This document shows, piece by piece, positions 55,163-63,972 of a stretch of 64,000 bases of DNA (position 1 is the stretch's first letter; every line of letters starts with the position of its first letter). The DNA comes from Oceaniglobus ichthyenteri. Its GTDB lineage: Bacteria; Pseudomonadota; Alphaproteobacteria; Rhodobacterales; Rhodobacteraceae. The stretch spans positions 81,086-145,085 of the forward strand of contig NZ_QAGK01000010.1 in assembly GCF_003057885.1 (NCBI RefSeq), written 5' to 3'. The position numbers were made by a program, and so were the translations under genes. Under the pieces are notes generated by a model. It ran no database searches. It was not told where the DNA came from and was given only the letters and a program-made list of their open reading frames with translations.

Positions 55163-56162
55163 CGCCACCTCCGGGCGTACCGGGAAAAAGACACCGCACT
55201 TCGCGCTCGGGGCCGCAATCCTGCATCGCGATATGGGTTTTACAGGCAGGGCGCGCCCGGGTGCAGCGATCCATGAACCGGCATTGCGCCGGCAGATTGA
55301 CCAGTTCGGGAACGGTGCCTTTGATCGGTTCGATCCGGCGCGCCAAATCCGACAGGCGCGGGATCGAATTAAGCAACCCCTGTGTATAGGGATGTTGCGG
55401 ATTTGCGATCACTGCGTGGGTCGGGCCGCGTTCGACAATCTGGCCCGCATACATCACCACCACATTGTCGCAATATTCGGCAACAACCCCCAGATCGTGG
55501 GTGATCAGAATAACGCTCATCCCCAGTTTTTCGCGGATGCCCGCGATCAGCTCCAACACCTGCGCCTGAATGGTGACATCCAACGCGGTTGTCGGTTCAT
55601 CCGCGATCAGCAGTCGGGGTTTACAGGCCAAAGCAATGGCAATCATCACCCGCTGGCGCATTCCGCCCGAAAATTGGTGGGGATAATCATCAAACCGCGA
55701 TTCCGGCGATGGGATGCCAACCAGTTTAAGCATCTCCAACGCCTGTTCGCGGGCCTGTTTTCGCTTGGCCTTGCGCGATCCGGTCAACGTATCATCATGG
55801 GCCAAAAGCACCTCGATGATCTGGTTTGACACGGTGTAAGCGGGGTTCAGCGCGGTCAGCGCATCCTGCATCGTCATGGCAATTTCCTTGCCGCGCAGTT
55901 TGCGATATGCGGTCGGGTCCAGCCCGACCAATTCACGTTTTTCAAAGGTGATCGACCCGTTGGCGATAAACCCCGGCTTTTTGATCAACCCCATCACCGA
56001 TGCAAAGGTCACGCTTTTGCCCGACCCGCTTTCGCCGACCACGCCCAGACATTCGCCGCGGTTTAACGACAGGCTGACACCATCAACGGCGGTCACCATC
56101 CCGTCGCGGGTATCAAAACACGTTTTGAGATCACTGATCTGAAGAACCGTATCGCGCATCAT
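55155..56162 (-). CDS. oligopeptide/dipeptide ABC transporter ATP-binding protein (DppD/OppD type)
   Basis: A 335-residue ATPase: Walker [10 protein letters not shown] near residues 39-47, signature [15 protein letters not shown] near 163, Walker [17 protein letters not shown], and the C-terminal oligopeptide domain with [18 protein letters not shown] second ATG three bases downstream (56159) has the better distance to AAGGCGGG. Pairs with the DppF-type subunit. Confidence 0.93.
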   Translation of the reverse strand: MMRDTVLQISDLKTCFDTRDGMVTAVDGVSLSLNRGECLGVVGESGSGKSVTFASVMGLIKKPGFIANGSITFEKRELVGLDPTAYRKLRGKEIAMTMQDALTALNPAYTVSNQIIEVLLAHDDTLTGSRKAKRKQAREQALEMLKLVGIPSPESRFDDYPHQFSGGMRQRVMIAIALACKPRLLIADEPTTALDVTIQAQVLELIAGIREKLGMSVILITHDLGVVAEYCDNVVVMYAGQIVERGPTHAVIANPQHPYTQGLLNSIPRLSDLARRIEPIKGTVPELVNLPAQCRFMDRCTRARPACKTHIAMQDCGPEREVRCLFPGTPGGGDV

Positions 56163-56168
56163 CCCGCC

Positions 56169-57065
56169 TTAATCATGGAACTTGGGGTCAAAGGCATCGC
56201 GCAGCCCCTGACTGACGACATTGATCGACAGGACCAACAGCAAGATCGCCAGCCCCGGAAAGGTGGACAGCCACCATTCCTGCAACATGAACGACCGGCC
56301 ATCGGCCACCATCGCCCCCCAGGACGCGGTTGGCGGTTGCACGCCAAGCCCCAGAAACGACAGGCTTGCCTCAAGGATGATCACATTGGCCATGCGCACG
56401 GTGGACACCACCAGAACCGGCGACAGGATATTGGGCAGGATTTCACGCAGCATGATGTTGGATTTGCTGGCGCCCATCGCCTGTGCCGCCTCGACATATT
56501 CAACGCCTGTGGTCGCCAAGGTTTCGCCGCGCACCACCCGGCACGGGATCACCCATTCTTTATAGGCCAGCGCCAGCACGATATTTTGCAACCCCGGCCC
56601 GGTCATCGCGATAAGGGCAATCGCAAAGATCAGATAGGGAAAGCCGAGCAGGATATCGACCAGACGCGAGATCACAACATCGACCCAGCCGCGCAGAAAC
56701 CCCGCGGCCAAACCGGCCAATACGCCGATGGTCGTGGCCACGATGATGACCGACGCGCCGATGAAAATGGAAATCCGGCTGCCATAGATGATGCGCGACA
56801 GGATATCGCGGCCCAGCCCGTCACAGCCCAACACATAGGCCCAATCGCCCCCTTCCATCCAGGCGGGCGGCATCAGACGGCGAAACAGATCGGCCTCGTT
56901 CGGATCGTGGGGCGCAATCAGGGGTGCGGCCACCGCCATGACGACAAACCCGATGGTGACGCACAGAAAAAACATCGACAGTTTGCTGGACGCAAACAGT
57001 TTCATATTCCGCTGAAACAGGGTTTCGGGGCGCGGTGCCTTAAGTTCAGTCTGCGCCATGGTCAT
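56169..57065 (-). CDS. oligopeptide/dipeptide ABC transporter permease (DppC type)
   Basis: A 298-residue membrane protein: an N-terminal cytoplasmic arm and first helix (LSMFFLCVTIGFVVMAVAAP), then HPLGCD-like block here VLGCDGLGRDILSRIIYGSR, the EAA loop EYVEAAQAMGASKSNIMLR near residue 200, and six helices in all. ATG 57065 overlaps the stop of the DppB-type gene. Confidence 0.93.
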   Translation of the reverse strand: MTMAQTELKAPRPETLFQRNMKLFASSKLSMFFLCVTIGFVVMAVAAPLIAPHDPNEADLFRRLMPPAWMEGGDWAYVLGCDGLGRDILSRIIYGSRISIFIGASVIIVATTIGVLAGLAAGFLRGWVDVVISRLVDILLGFPYLIFAIALIAMTGPGLQNIVLALAYKEWVIPCRVVRGETLATTGVEYVEAAQAMGASKSNIMLREILPNILSPVLVVSTVRMANVIILEASLSFLGLGVQPPTASWGAMVADGRSFMLQEWWLSTFPGLAILLLVLSINVVSQGLRDAFDPKFHD

Positions 57066-58069
57066 AGTTTCACCCGTGGGTTCAGCATGGTGTAGAGGAT
57101 ATCGGCAAAGAAATTCAGCATCACGTAAGTCACCGCATAAAACAGCACCGCCGCCTGAATCAGGGGATAGTTGCGCACGAAAATGCTTTCGACCACCAGA
57201 CGCCCCAGACCGGGCCAGCCAAACACGGTTTCCACCACCATATTTCCCCCAAGCAGTGAACCGGTTTCAATCGCCGCCACTGTCACCGTGGGAATCAGCG
57301 CGTTTTTCAACGCATGTTTGACCAGAATCCTGGTGCGGCTCAGGCCCTTGGCCTCGGCAAAGGTGATATAATCGCGGTTCAACACATCCAGCATCGACGC
57401 CCGTGTGACCCGCATCAGGATTGATGCCATCGGCAGGCCCAGGGTGATTGTGGGCAGGATCAGGTGTTTGAGGGCATCCCAAAACGCATCGATCCGGCCG
57501 CGCAACAGGCTGTCGATCAACAGAAGATGGGTGATTGGTGCCACTTCGGATTCAAAACCGGCCCGCCCCGATACGGGTAGCCATCGCATGTTTACCGCAA
57601 AGAACAGGATCAACAGGATGCCAAACCAGAACCCCGGTAACGACACGCCAAACAAAGATGTAACCGTGGCAAGCCGATCAAGAAACGAATTCTTGCGCAC
57701 CGCCGCCAACACCCCCAACGGAATCGAAACCAACAGCGCGAAAATCAACGCCGCAAGGCTGAGTTCGATCGTGGCAGGCAGGCGCGATGCGATCACCTCT
57801 GCCACAGGTTGGCGGTGATAATAGCTTAGCCCGAAATCGCCGGTCATGGCATTTCCGAGGAATTTGAAAAACCTCTCATGGGGTGGGAGATCCAGCCCCA
57901 TATCGCGGCGCAGGGCCTGTTCCATCTCTTCGGTAACGTGCTGATCGCCCAACATGATGTCGACCGGATCACCGGGGGTAAACAGCATCATCACAAAGAC
58001 GATAACACTGACCCCCAACAAAACCGGGATCAGTTGCAGAAGTCGTTCGATGAATTTTCCAAGGCTCAT
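57062..58069 (-). CDS. oligopeptide/dipeptide ABC transporter permease (DppB type)
   Basis: A 335-residue permease starting with the typical RLLQLIPVLLGVSVIVFVMM helix and MLFTPGDPVDIMLG; the EAA loop is YITFAEAKGLSRTRILVKHA near residue 228, followed by TVFGWPGLGRLVVESIFVRNYP near the C-terminus (given as the conserved block without its first residues). Lies 77 bases after the binding protein gene, with a stem-loop between. Confidence 0.93.
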   Translation of the reverse strand: MSLGKFIERLLQLIPVLLGVSVIVFVMMLFTPGDPVDIMLGDQHVTEEMEQALRRDMGLDLPPHERFFKFLGNAMTGDFGLSYYHRQPVAEVIASRLPATIELSLAALIFALLVSIPLGVLAAVRKNSFLDRLATVTSLFGVSLPGFWFGILLILFFAVNMRWLPVSGRAGFESEVAPITHLLLIDSLLRGRIDAFWDALKHLILPTITLGLPMASILMRVTRASMLDVLNRDYITFAEAKGLSRTRILVKHALKNALIPTVTVAAIETGSLLGGNMVVETVFGWPGLGRLVVESIFVRNYPLIQAAVLFYAVTYVMLNFFADILYTMLNPRVKL

Positions 58070-58099
58070 GTGGCGCCGAATCCTGAAAGGTTTGAAACG

Positions 58100-58126
58100 C
58101 CCTGACCGATCACGCGCCGGTCAGGG
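58100..58126 (-). terminator. stem-loop between binding-protein and permease genes
   Basis: CCCTGACC and GGTCAGGG form a perfect 8-bp stem with an 11-base loop in the 77-base gap. Hairpins here usually protect the binding-protein mRNA and reduce permease expression, so it may attenuate and not fully stop transcription. Confidence 0.6.
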
Positions 58127-58146
58127 CCCTTTTGCATCACAATGCC

Positions 58147-59682
58147 TTAGTTCAGGCAGGCATCATGCAGATTGATGCGGCTGTCGGCACTGGGCGACCA
58201 ACCCGATACTTTGGTCGAAACGCCGTACAAATCCTGTGCAACCCACAGATACAGCTTGGGCAGATCGGCATTCACGATCGCCTCGGCCTGGCTGTACAAT
58301 TCGGCCCGCTTGGCACGGTCGGTTTCAACGTTGGCTTCGTCAAGCAGCGCGTCAAGTTCGGGGTTGGTATAGCCCGAGGAATTGCCACGGTCATCGGTGC
58401 GGTGCGTCGGGTCAAAAATGCCAACCGGGTCAAGCGATCCGTTGCCCCAGGATGTCAGCCACATTTCGCCATCAATCGGGCTGCCTGGTGTGCGATATCG
58501 GGTTTTCAGCATCGACCATTCCCCGACAACCACGTTGATCTGAAATCCACCCTTGCTGGCCACGGCCGAAATTGCCTCGGCAATCTCTTTCAACTCACCC
58601 TCGACATCCATGGTCACGGTCAACCCGTCTGGATATCCGGCCTCGGCCAACAGGGCCTTGGCCTTTTCGACATCATATTCATAGGCAGGCAGATTTTTGT
58701 TCTTGCCAAAGGCATCGGGGCTGAGAATCCCGTTGGTGAGCGAGGCGTTGCCATCCAGAATCTTGTCGATGATCAACTGCCGGTCAACCGCATGGGCCAA
58801 AGCATGGCGCACCCGAATATCGGCAAACGGGCCTTTTTCATTGTTCAGCGCCAAAAATGAGGTGCGCGTGCCGTTTACCGCCATGACCGTGGTGTCAGGG
58901 TTTTCTTCAACCTGGCGCACCATATGGGTCGGCAGACCGCTGACGATATGCACATCACCCGCCAACAGCGCGGCCACCCGCGACGCGTTTTCAGGAATGA
59001 TCTTGAAAATAACCCGCTCAACACAGGCCTTATCGGTTGGCGCAATATCGCGCGCGCCGCCATAGTAATCATCGAACCGTTCCATGATCACGGAATCGCC
59101 CTTGCGCCATTCGACCAATTTGAAAGGCCCGGTGCCGTTGACGTTTTCGGCCATGCCGGCGGTTCCCACCGCCTCGACATGGGCCTTGGATACGATTTCC
59201 TGAAACGGCAACATCGCGGGCAGGATCGGCCAGGGCGATTCCAGAATTAGCCGCACGGTATGATCATCAACCGCCACCACCTCTTTCAACGGGCCCAAAA
59301 GGCTTTGACGGGGGCTGGTCTGCCCGTCCATGGCACCCTCTTCGATCATCCGATCCAGAGAAAATTTTACATCGGCGGCGGTCATCACCGACCCGTCATG
59401 AAATTTCACACCCTCGTGGAGTTTGAATTCATAAGTGGTGGGGTCAATCGCCGCCCAACTTTCGGCCAGTTCCGGCACAAGGTTCATTTCGGAATCGCGG
59501 GTCATGATACCATCAAACATGTTGCGGATGATGGTTTCGGTTTCCCGGTTGCGGTGGTTGGCCGGGTCCAGTGTCAGCGCGTCAGACGGGAAACCGACGC
59601 GCAATTCCTGGGCTGTGGTGGCGACGGGCGCGGCCATTGCCCCCGTCAGTGCCAAGGCCAGCAGTGTGCTTGATCGTATCAT
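58147..59682 (-). CDS. oligopeptide/dipeptide-type ABC transporter substrate-binding protein
   Basis: A 511-residue periplasmic binding protein of the SBP_bac_5 family: signal peptide about residues 1-25 (LLALALTGAMAAPVATTA), then LRVGFPSDALTLDPANHRNR, the family block LAESWAAIDPTTYEFKLHEG and HDGSVMTAADVKFSLDRM. Binding proteins of this fold take peptides, opines, nickel chelates or sugars, so the ligand cannot be read. GGAG lies six bases before ATG 59682. Confidence 0.93.
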   Translation of the reverse strand: MIRSSTLLALALTGAMAAPVATTAQELRVGFPSDALTLDPANHRNRETETIIRNMFDGIMTRDSEMNLVPELAESWAAIDPTTYEFKLHEGVKFHDGSVMTAADVKFSLDRMIEEGAMDGQTSPRQSLLGPLKEVVAVDDHTVRLILESPWPILPAMLPFQEIVSKAHVEAVGTAGMAENVNGTGPFKLVEWRKGDSVIMERFDDYYGGARDIAPTDKACVERVIFKIIPENASRVAALLAGDVHIVSGLPTHMVRQVEENPDTTVMAVNGTRTSFLALNNEKGPFADIRVRHALAHAVDRQLIIDKILDGNASLTNGILSPDAFGKNKNLPAYEYDVEKAKALLAEAGYPDGLTVTMDVEGELKEIAEAISAVASKGGFQINVVVGEWSMLKTRYRTPGSPIDGEMWLTSWGNGSLDPVGIFDPTHRTDDRGNSSGYTNPELDALLDEANVETDRAKRAELYSQAEAIVNADLPKLYLWVAQDLYGVSTKVSGWSPSADSRINLHDACLN

Positions 59683-59719
59683 GGTTGTCTCCTTGTTGGT
59701 CATTGGGTCTTTGCCCGCT

Positions 59720-59772
59720 GGCCGGTTGTTCCGGCCTGTCTTTCCCCGCGCCCTCTTTTTCGGGGCGCGAGG
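59720..59772 (-). other. two stem-loops ahead of the binding-protein gene
   Basis: GGCCGG-N5-CCGGCC (59720-59736) and CCCCGCGCCC with GGGCGCGAGG (59744-59753 and 59763-59772, one wobble) form two strong hairpins in the 104-base gap between the DUF4387 gene and the binding-protein gene. They may mark a processing site, terminator or internal promoter boundary. Confidence 0.5.
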
Positions 59773-59786
59773 GTCTGTTTGTCATG

Positions 59787-60113
59787 CTAACGTGACGGAA
59801 CTTCGATATCCATCAGCGGCGCATATTGCTGTGCGCCAAAGATATCCGGATCACCCGCGCTGCCGCTGGGACGGTCGCGCAGAATCGAAAACTTGATCGC
59901 ATAGGCCGGATCGAAGGCCACGAAATCGGTGATACGATTTTGCGAAATGCCGTACAGGTCTGCGACGGTTTCACGGGTCAACGCGCCACTGTCACGGACC
60001 AGTTTGTATTCATCCTCGGTTTGGAAAATCACATCGAATGTGATCTTGTCGACCCCGGCGTTTTTGCTGCGGATGGTTTTGGCGATGTCTACCAGTTTGC
60101 GTGTCATGTCCAA
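59787..60113 (-). CDS. DUF4387 domain protein
   Basis: A 108-residue protein matching DUF4387: KLVDIAKTIRSKNAGVDKIT, then FDVIFQTEDEYKLVRDSG and AYAIKFSILRDRPSGSAGD. This domain is usually fused to, or encoded next to, AtuA-type DUF1446 proteins; here it starts six bases after the AtuA-family gene. No catalytic role is known. No signal peptide. Confidence 0.88.
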   Translation of the reverse strand: MDMTRKLVDIAKTIRSKNAGVDKITFDVIFQTEDEYKLVRDSGALTRETVADLYGISQNRITDFVAFDPAYAIKFSILRDRPSGSAGDPDIFGAQQYAPLMDIEVPSR

Positions 60114-60119
60114 TGCCCC

Positions 60120-61481
60120 CTATGCGCCAATGTCGATCATGTGGGTTGGAAAAAGCTCCAGCCCGTCAGCCACGGCCATTGTGTGATTGATCGTCCAACG
60201 GCAGGCGGGGCTGGCGCGCATCACCTCATCAAACGGAAACGATACCCCACCTGCGGTGCCCTTCACATTCGGCAGCCGGGCATAAAACAACTGTCGCGTA
60301 CCGGTCAGCGCCAATTCTTCGGCCAGCTCACTGGTCGGGGCGACCCCTTGAACGACGATGCACAATTCATGCGCAGGCGTGTCGCGTTTTGGCTCCATCG
60401 CGCCCAAAATGCCATCGCGGCCATAGACCGAGTAATGCAGTTCATACCCGGTTTCACCGAACTTGCGCAAAACTTCGGCCTTGGCCCAATCCATCACCTG
60501 ATCGACATGGGCAATCGTGTGCGGATCGCGAATACCCGCAATGCCGACAAAGCGTTCGCCCACCTTGCCGGCCCCTTCCAGTTTCACGCGCATCTGTTTG
60601 GCGGGAATGAATTTTGGTCCCGTCACCCGCGTGGTTTTTTCATTGCGCTGCTCATAATGGCAGTTGGTCATGTCCAAAAGGCCGCCCGCCACATATTCGT
60701 GAAACGGATTGGCCCGTTCATACATCGCATGGCCCGCGACCGAGGCGACGGTGCAGCGCTGATCAGGATGCATGGCGGTGATATCTATTCCGTCGGGCGA
60801 AATCGTACCCATCACGGTTTCTTTGCCGCCATAAGGTTCGGCACAAAACGACGCGCATTCCAACAGCTTGCCCAGCATATATGCCTTGTCTTTCGGGTAC
60901 CCATTGTGAATCGCGGCCGATGCAAAAATCGCGCTGTCAGAACTGCGCCCGCCGATAATTACATCGGCGCCCCCCTCAAGCAGATGCAAAAACGGATCGG
61001 CCCCGGCCATGGCCACGATGTGATCGCTTGCGTCCAGCTCGGTCTCGTCCAGCGGATCACGGCCATCCAACCCTTCGATGGCGTCGCCGCTCTGAATCTT
61101 TTTGCGGATCAGATCTTTATCGACCTCGGAGTAAAAATAACCCAACTTGAACGGAGCCAGCCCATGCCGCTTGGCAATCGCGCGGATCATTTCCACATAC
61201 ATATCGACGCGGCTGTTGGTTCCGGTATCTCCGGCACTGCCGATAATCATCGGCACACCCAGTTTACGGGCGGCCAACAGCATTTCTTCCAGATCATGCT
61301 CTTGCCAGTTTTTCGGGCTGGCCGAGGTGTCAGTGGCCAAAGGCACCGGACCCACATCGTCAGACCCCGAATCCGCGGCGACGTAATCGGGGTTTGCCGC
61401 CACGCCCAAATGAAAGCTTTCAACCTTGAGCGGCGCAAATCCCAAATGCCCATTGGGACAAATCATTGTTACAGGTTTCAT
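60120..61481 (-). CDS. AtuA family protein (DUF1446, acyclic terpene utilisation-like)
   Basis: A 453-residue cytoplasmic protein of the AtuA/DUF1446 family: GHLGFAPLKVESFHLGV, AADSGSDDVGPVPLA near residue 35, IIGSAGDTGTNSRVDMYV near 80, VIIGGRSSDSAIFASAAI near 165 and EPYGGKETVMGTI near 200. AtuA is needed for citronellol/geraniol use in Pseudomonas, but its reaction is unknown and most relatives sit in other catabolic clusters. Start 61481 follows AAAAGG. The gene neighbours (DUF4387, peptide-type importer, C45 hydrolase) suggest a catabolic step on an imported compound and not terpene use. Confidence 0.88.
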   Translation of the reverse strand: MKPVTMICPNGHLGFAPLKVESFHLGVAANPDYVAADSGSDDVGPVPLATDTSASPKNWQEHDLEEMLLAARKLGVPMIIGSAGDTGTNSRVDMYVEMIRAIAKRHGLAPFKLGYFYSEVDKDLIRKKIQSGDAIEGLDGRDPLDETELDASDHIVAMAGADPFLHLLEGGADVIIGGRSSDSAIFASAAIHNGYPKDKAYMLGKLLECASFCAEPYGGKETVMGTISPDGIDITAMHPDQRCTVASVAGHAMYERANPFHEYVAGGLLDMTNCHYEQRNEKTTRVTGPKFIPAKQMRVKLEGAGKVGERFVGIAGIRDPHTIAHVDQVMDWAKAEVLRKFGETGYELHYSVYGRDGILGAMEPKRDTPAHELCIVVQGVAPTSELAEELALTGTRQLFYARLPNVKGTAGGVSFPFDEVMRASPACRWTINHTMAVADGLELFPTHMIDIGA

Positions 61482-61588
61482 AGCAGCCTTTTCGAAATGA
61501 TACTCGCCCAAACGTTCTCCGGGCTCTTCACATTCCAGCGTAAGAGGCCAACATCCCCCGAACAACGAGTGAGAATTGCGCATCATCC

Positions 61589-61603
61589 GCCAATCTCACG
61601 CCA
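61589..61603 (-). promoter_or_regulatory. weak candidate -24/-12 (sigma-54-type) element upstream of atuA-like gene
   Basis: On the minus strand TGGCGTG-N4-TGGC keeps the invariant GG and GC at the correct spacing for a sigma-54 promoter (consensus TGGCACG-N4-TTGC), but with mismatches in both boxes. It lies about 108 bases before the AtuA-family start and directly downstream of an enhancer-binding-type regulator gene. Confidence 0.25.
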
Positions 61604-61634
61604 ATGCACACATTTCACGCACCCATGCGCAGTT

Positions 61635-62603
61635 TCAACGCATGGCCAGTTTGCTCATTTGATGGCGCAGGGCATGGCGTGTCAGGCCAAGTGCTGCTGC
61701 CGCTTCGGCCTTGCGCCCACCATGCTGCTTCAGCGCCAGCTTGATCAGCTTGGTCTGATAGGCTTCGGTCGCCTCTTGAAATGTCAGACCGGCGGGCAGC
61801 GCCTCTGCCTCTACGGCGGCATTTGATGCTGCCTCAAACTCGCGCATGATACGCGGTGGAATATGGCTGATACGGATGACATCATCCGATTCCAGCACAA
61901 AAATCCGTTCCAGAAGGTTTTCCAGCTCACGCACGTTTCCAGGCCAACCATAGGCCCGGAATACGTTTTCAACCTCACTGTCCCACCCTTTGATCGCGCG
62001 ATTGTATTTCTTGTTGAACCGCGCCACAAAATATTCGGTCAGCAGAAAACAGTCATCCCCCCGCTCCCGCAAGGGCGGCAAATTAACCGCGACCACTTGC
62101 AAGCGGTAATAGAGATCGTCACGAAAATTGCCTTTTTTCACCTCCTGAAACAGGATCTGATTGGTGGCACAGATAAAGCGAACATCAACTTCAACGTCAT
62201 GCACCGCACCGATACGGCGAAAACTCTTGCGATCCAGCAGCCCCAGAAATTTAGTCTGTGCGAGGTGATTCAGCCCGCGAATTTCATCAAGAAACAGGGT
62301 TCCGCCATGGGCTGCCTCAATCAGCCCATTCTTTCTGCTCAGCGCGCCCGCGAATGATCCTTTGTCCTGACCAAACAGTTCCTGGTCAAACATATCGGCC
62401 GGGATCGAGGCACAGTTCACATCGACAAATGGTTTACGCGCCCGTTCGGATTGTTCGTGCAGCTTTTGCGCGACCAACGCCTTGCCGGTGCCGGTTTCAC
62501 CATAGATCAAAACGGCATTTGCCTTGCTTTGCGCAACGCGTCTGACCAATTTTCGCAACTCTTGAATTGCCCGCGAATCGCCGATGAATTCCCGCTGGTT
62601 CAT
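61635..62603 (-). CDS. sigma-54-type AAA+ transcriptional regulator without sensory domain, degenerate GAFTGA loop
   Basis: A 322-residue bacterial enhancer-binding-type protein consisting of an AAA+ core and a Fis-type HTH, PspF-like in size (PspF 325) and lacking an N-terminal sensor domain. Walker A is GETGTGKA at 35-42, Walker B GGTLFLDEI at 100-108, sensor I VRFICATN at 141-148, and arginine region FRDDLYYRL. The L1 loop that contacts sigma-54 reads GSFAGA at 82-87 instead of GAFTGA. The HTH is at the C-terminus (AAAALGLTRHALRHQMSKL). It lies between the C45 hydrolase and AtuA-family genes and probably controls this unit. Confidence 0.92.
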   Translation of the reverse strand: MNQREFIGDSRAIQELRKLVRRVAQSKANAVLIYGETGTGKALVAQKLHEQSERARKPFVDVNCASIPADMFDQELFGQDKGSFAGALSRKNGLIEAAHGGTLFLDEIRGLNHLAQTKFLGLLDRKSFRRIGAVHDVEVDVRFICATNQILFQEVKKGNFRDDLYYRLQVVAVNLPPLRERGDDCFLLTEYFVARFNKKYNRAIKGWDSEVENVFRAYGWPGNVRELENLLERIFVLESDDVIRISHIPPRIMREFEAASNAAVEAEALPAGLTFQEATEAYQTKLIKLALKQHGGRKAEAAAALGLTRHALRHQMSKLAMR

Positions 62604-62642
62604 CTGTCATTCGTCCCTTCGCCCCAAAAGGATCATGCCCAC

Positions 62643-63704
62643 CTACAGCGTAAATATCTGCCGATTGCCTTTGCACGGTGGACCACTGGAAAAAATCAGT
62701 TCCTTGGCTTCACACAAATATATAACCGAAGAGATGGTGAAACTTGTGCCATGTCCCGGATGCAGACACAGCCGATGATCGTCGTCGCCGTGGCGCGACA
62801 TCAGATCAAGGATATCTTGCCGGTTTGCTGATGCGATCAGGCCCGGCAGCGCCTCGGTCAACACGTCCAGTCGGCCAACTGAACTGCGCTCATTGGCGTT
62901 GTCAGACAGGTTCATCGGGCGGGCGAATGGGGCGGTCAGAAAATGGTTGGTGTGAACGAAACCGCCGGACTGTTTCATTTCAACCTGCGCATCTGGGCTT
63001 CCGAATTCAACCGATGCGATACACCCAGACGGATCGACCAACGCCATTGACCCGCCGCCAACATGGGGGTTGGAGCGGATGATCTCAATCGCCTCGCGCA
63101 CGGTGCTGGCTTGCCACAACACCTCGGTCATCAAAAAATACCGTAGCCATCCAACACCGGGGCCGTTGCGATCAACACGTGTATCCACAAGCGCCAGCCC
63201 ATCAGAATTCATCCCGCTGGAAAATGCGCCCGGTGCGCCAAGAGAGCCAACAAATAAACACTCTTTGTCGCTTTGCTGCGGATTATGATGCAGAAAGACC
63301 CGTTGAAGCTGGTGATGTTCGCCCCCGTAATCACGGTTCTTTGCGACCAGCGGCCCATCAGACGAAGCGCTCAGCGCGACTGTGCTGCACCCATCCACTG
63401 GCGCGGTGCGCGGATTGATAAAGCTGAGGTGCAAAAATGCAAACAGATCCCGCGCTGAAAATCCGTATCCTTGAGCCAGCCCTTCAACCTCGTCCAAATG
63501 GCTTTGGCCGTAACGTTCGGTGAATTGCCACTGTGCGTCGAGGTATTTCTGCGTCTCGGGCTTTGACAAAACAGCATCCGCAGCGGCCAACGGCTCCTCG
63601 ATTGCGCGCCGCACGCTGGAACAAAGCGTCGGGTCAGCCCCGGCTTGCATCACACCCCGTTCGTGCGCTGTGCCTTCGAGCACGACAAGATCGGATTTGT
63701 TCAT
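62643..63704 (-). CDS. C45-family autoproteolytic acyltransferase/hydrolase (AAT-like)
   Basis: A 353-residue Ntn-hydrolase-like protein of the peptidase C45 / acyl-CoA:6-aminopenicillanate acyltransferase family. The precursor N-terminus (residues 1-105) is followed by DGCSTVALS with the predicted self-cleavage/nucleophile C106; KNRDYGGEHHQ, GAPGAFSSGMNSDGLAL and HTNHFL are later family blocks. Members cleave or form amide bonds of acylated amines or small peptides. No signal peptide, so it acts in the cytoplasm. MNKSDLV at 63704 follows GAGG; a start at 63719 is also possible. It is first in the minus-strand unit that includes a peptide-type importer. Confidence 0.88.
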   Translation of the reverse strand: MNKSDLVVLEGTAHERGVMQAGADPTLCSSVRRAIEEPLAAADAVLSKPETQKYLDAQWQFTERYGQSHLDEVEGLAQGYGFSARDLFAFLHLSFINPRTAPVDGCSTVALSASSDGPLVAKNRDYGGEHHQLQRVFLHHNPQQSDKECLFVGSLGAPGAFSSGMNSDGLALVDTRVDRNGPGVGWLRYFLMTEVLWQASTVREAIEIIRSNPHVGGGSMALVDPSGCIASVEFGSPDAQVEMKQSGGFVHTNHFLTAPFARPMNLSDNANERSSVGRLDVLTEALPGLIASANRQDILDLMSRHGDDDHRLCLHPGHGTSFTISSVIYLCEAKELIFSSGPPCKGNRQIFTL

Positions 63705-63903
63705 CACACCATTCCTCATATTCGGGCGTCGTCCGTTGCCCCCAGACATTGCAGCGCATCGCGCCGCAATTCCAGTGCCTTTCAAGACACAACCGATGGC
63801 CGCGAATGGCAGTCGTGCCCCGGACATATGAATTGGATGGTGAAGCTAACGTAAACCCTGACGGCGCGCTCAGGCCATTTCTCGTTATTTTTGGACGTCG
63901 AAA

Positions 63904-63937
63904 AAGCCGCCTAGGGTTTTATTCCTTGGCGGCTGAT
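63904..63937 (-). terminator. terminator downstream of the 5S rRNA gene
   Basis: AGCCGCC-TAGG and CCTT-GGCGGCT (63905-63934, one mismatch) form an 11-bp stem; on the minus strand the stem is followed by a T5 run (63901-63905). It lies about 40 bases after the 5S 3' end and should terminate the rRNA operon. Confidence 0.75.
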
Positions 63938-63972
63938 TTTTTGATTTGTATATATAATGTTGTTCTTTACTA

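Noticed and set aside
59826..61826. A 666-codon open frame on the plus strand
   Set aside because: It lies antisense to the AtuA-family and DUF4387 genes, which have clear family motifs; its residues (His/Arg/Gln-rich) are the mirror of their codon bias.
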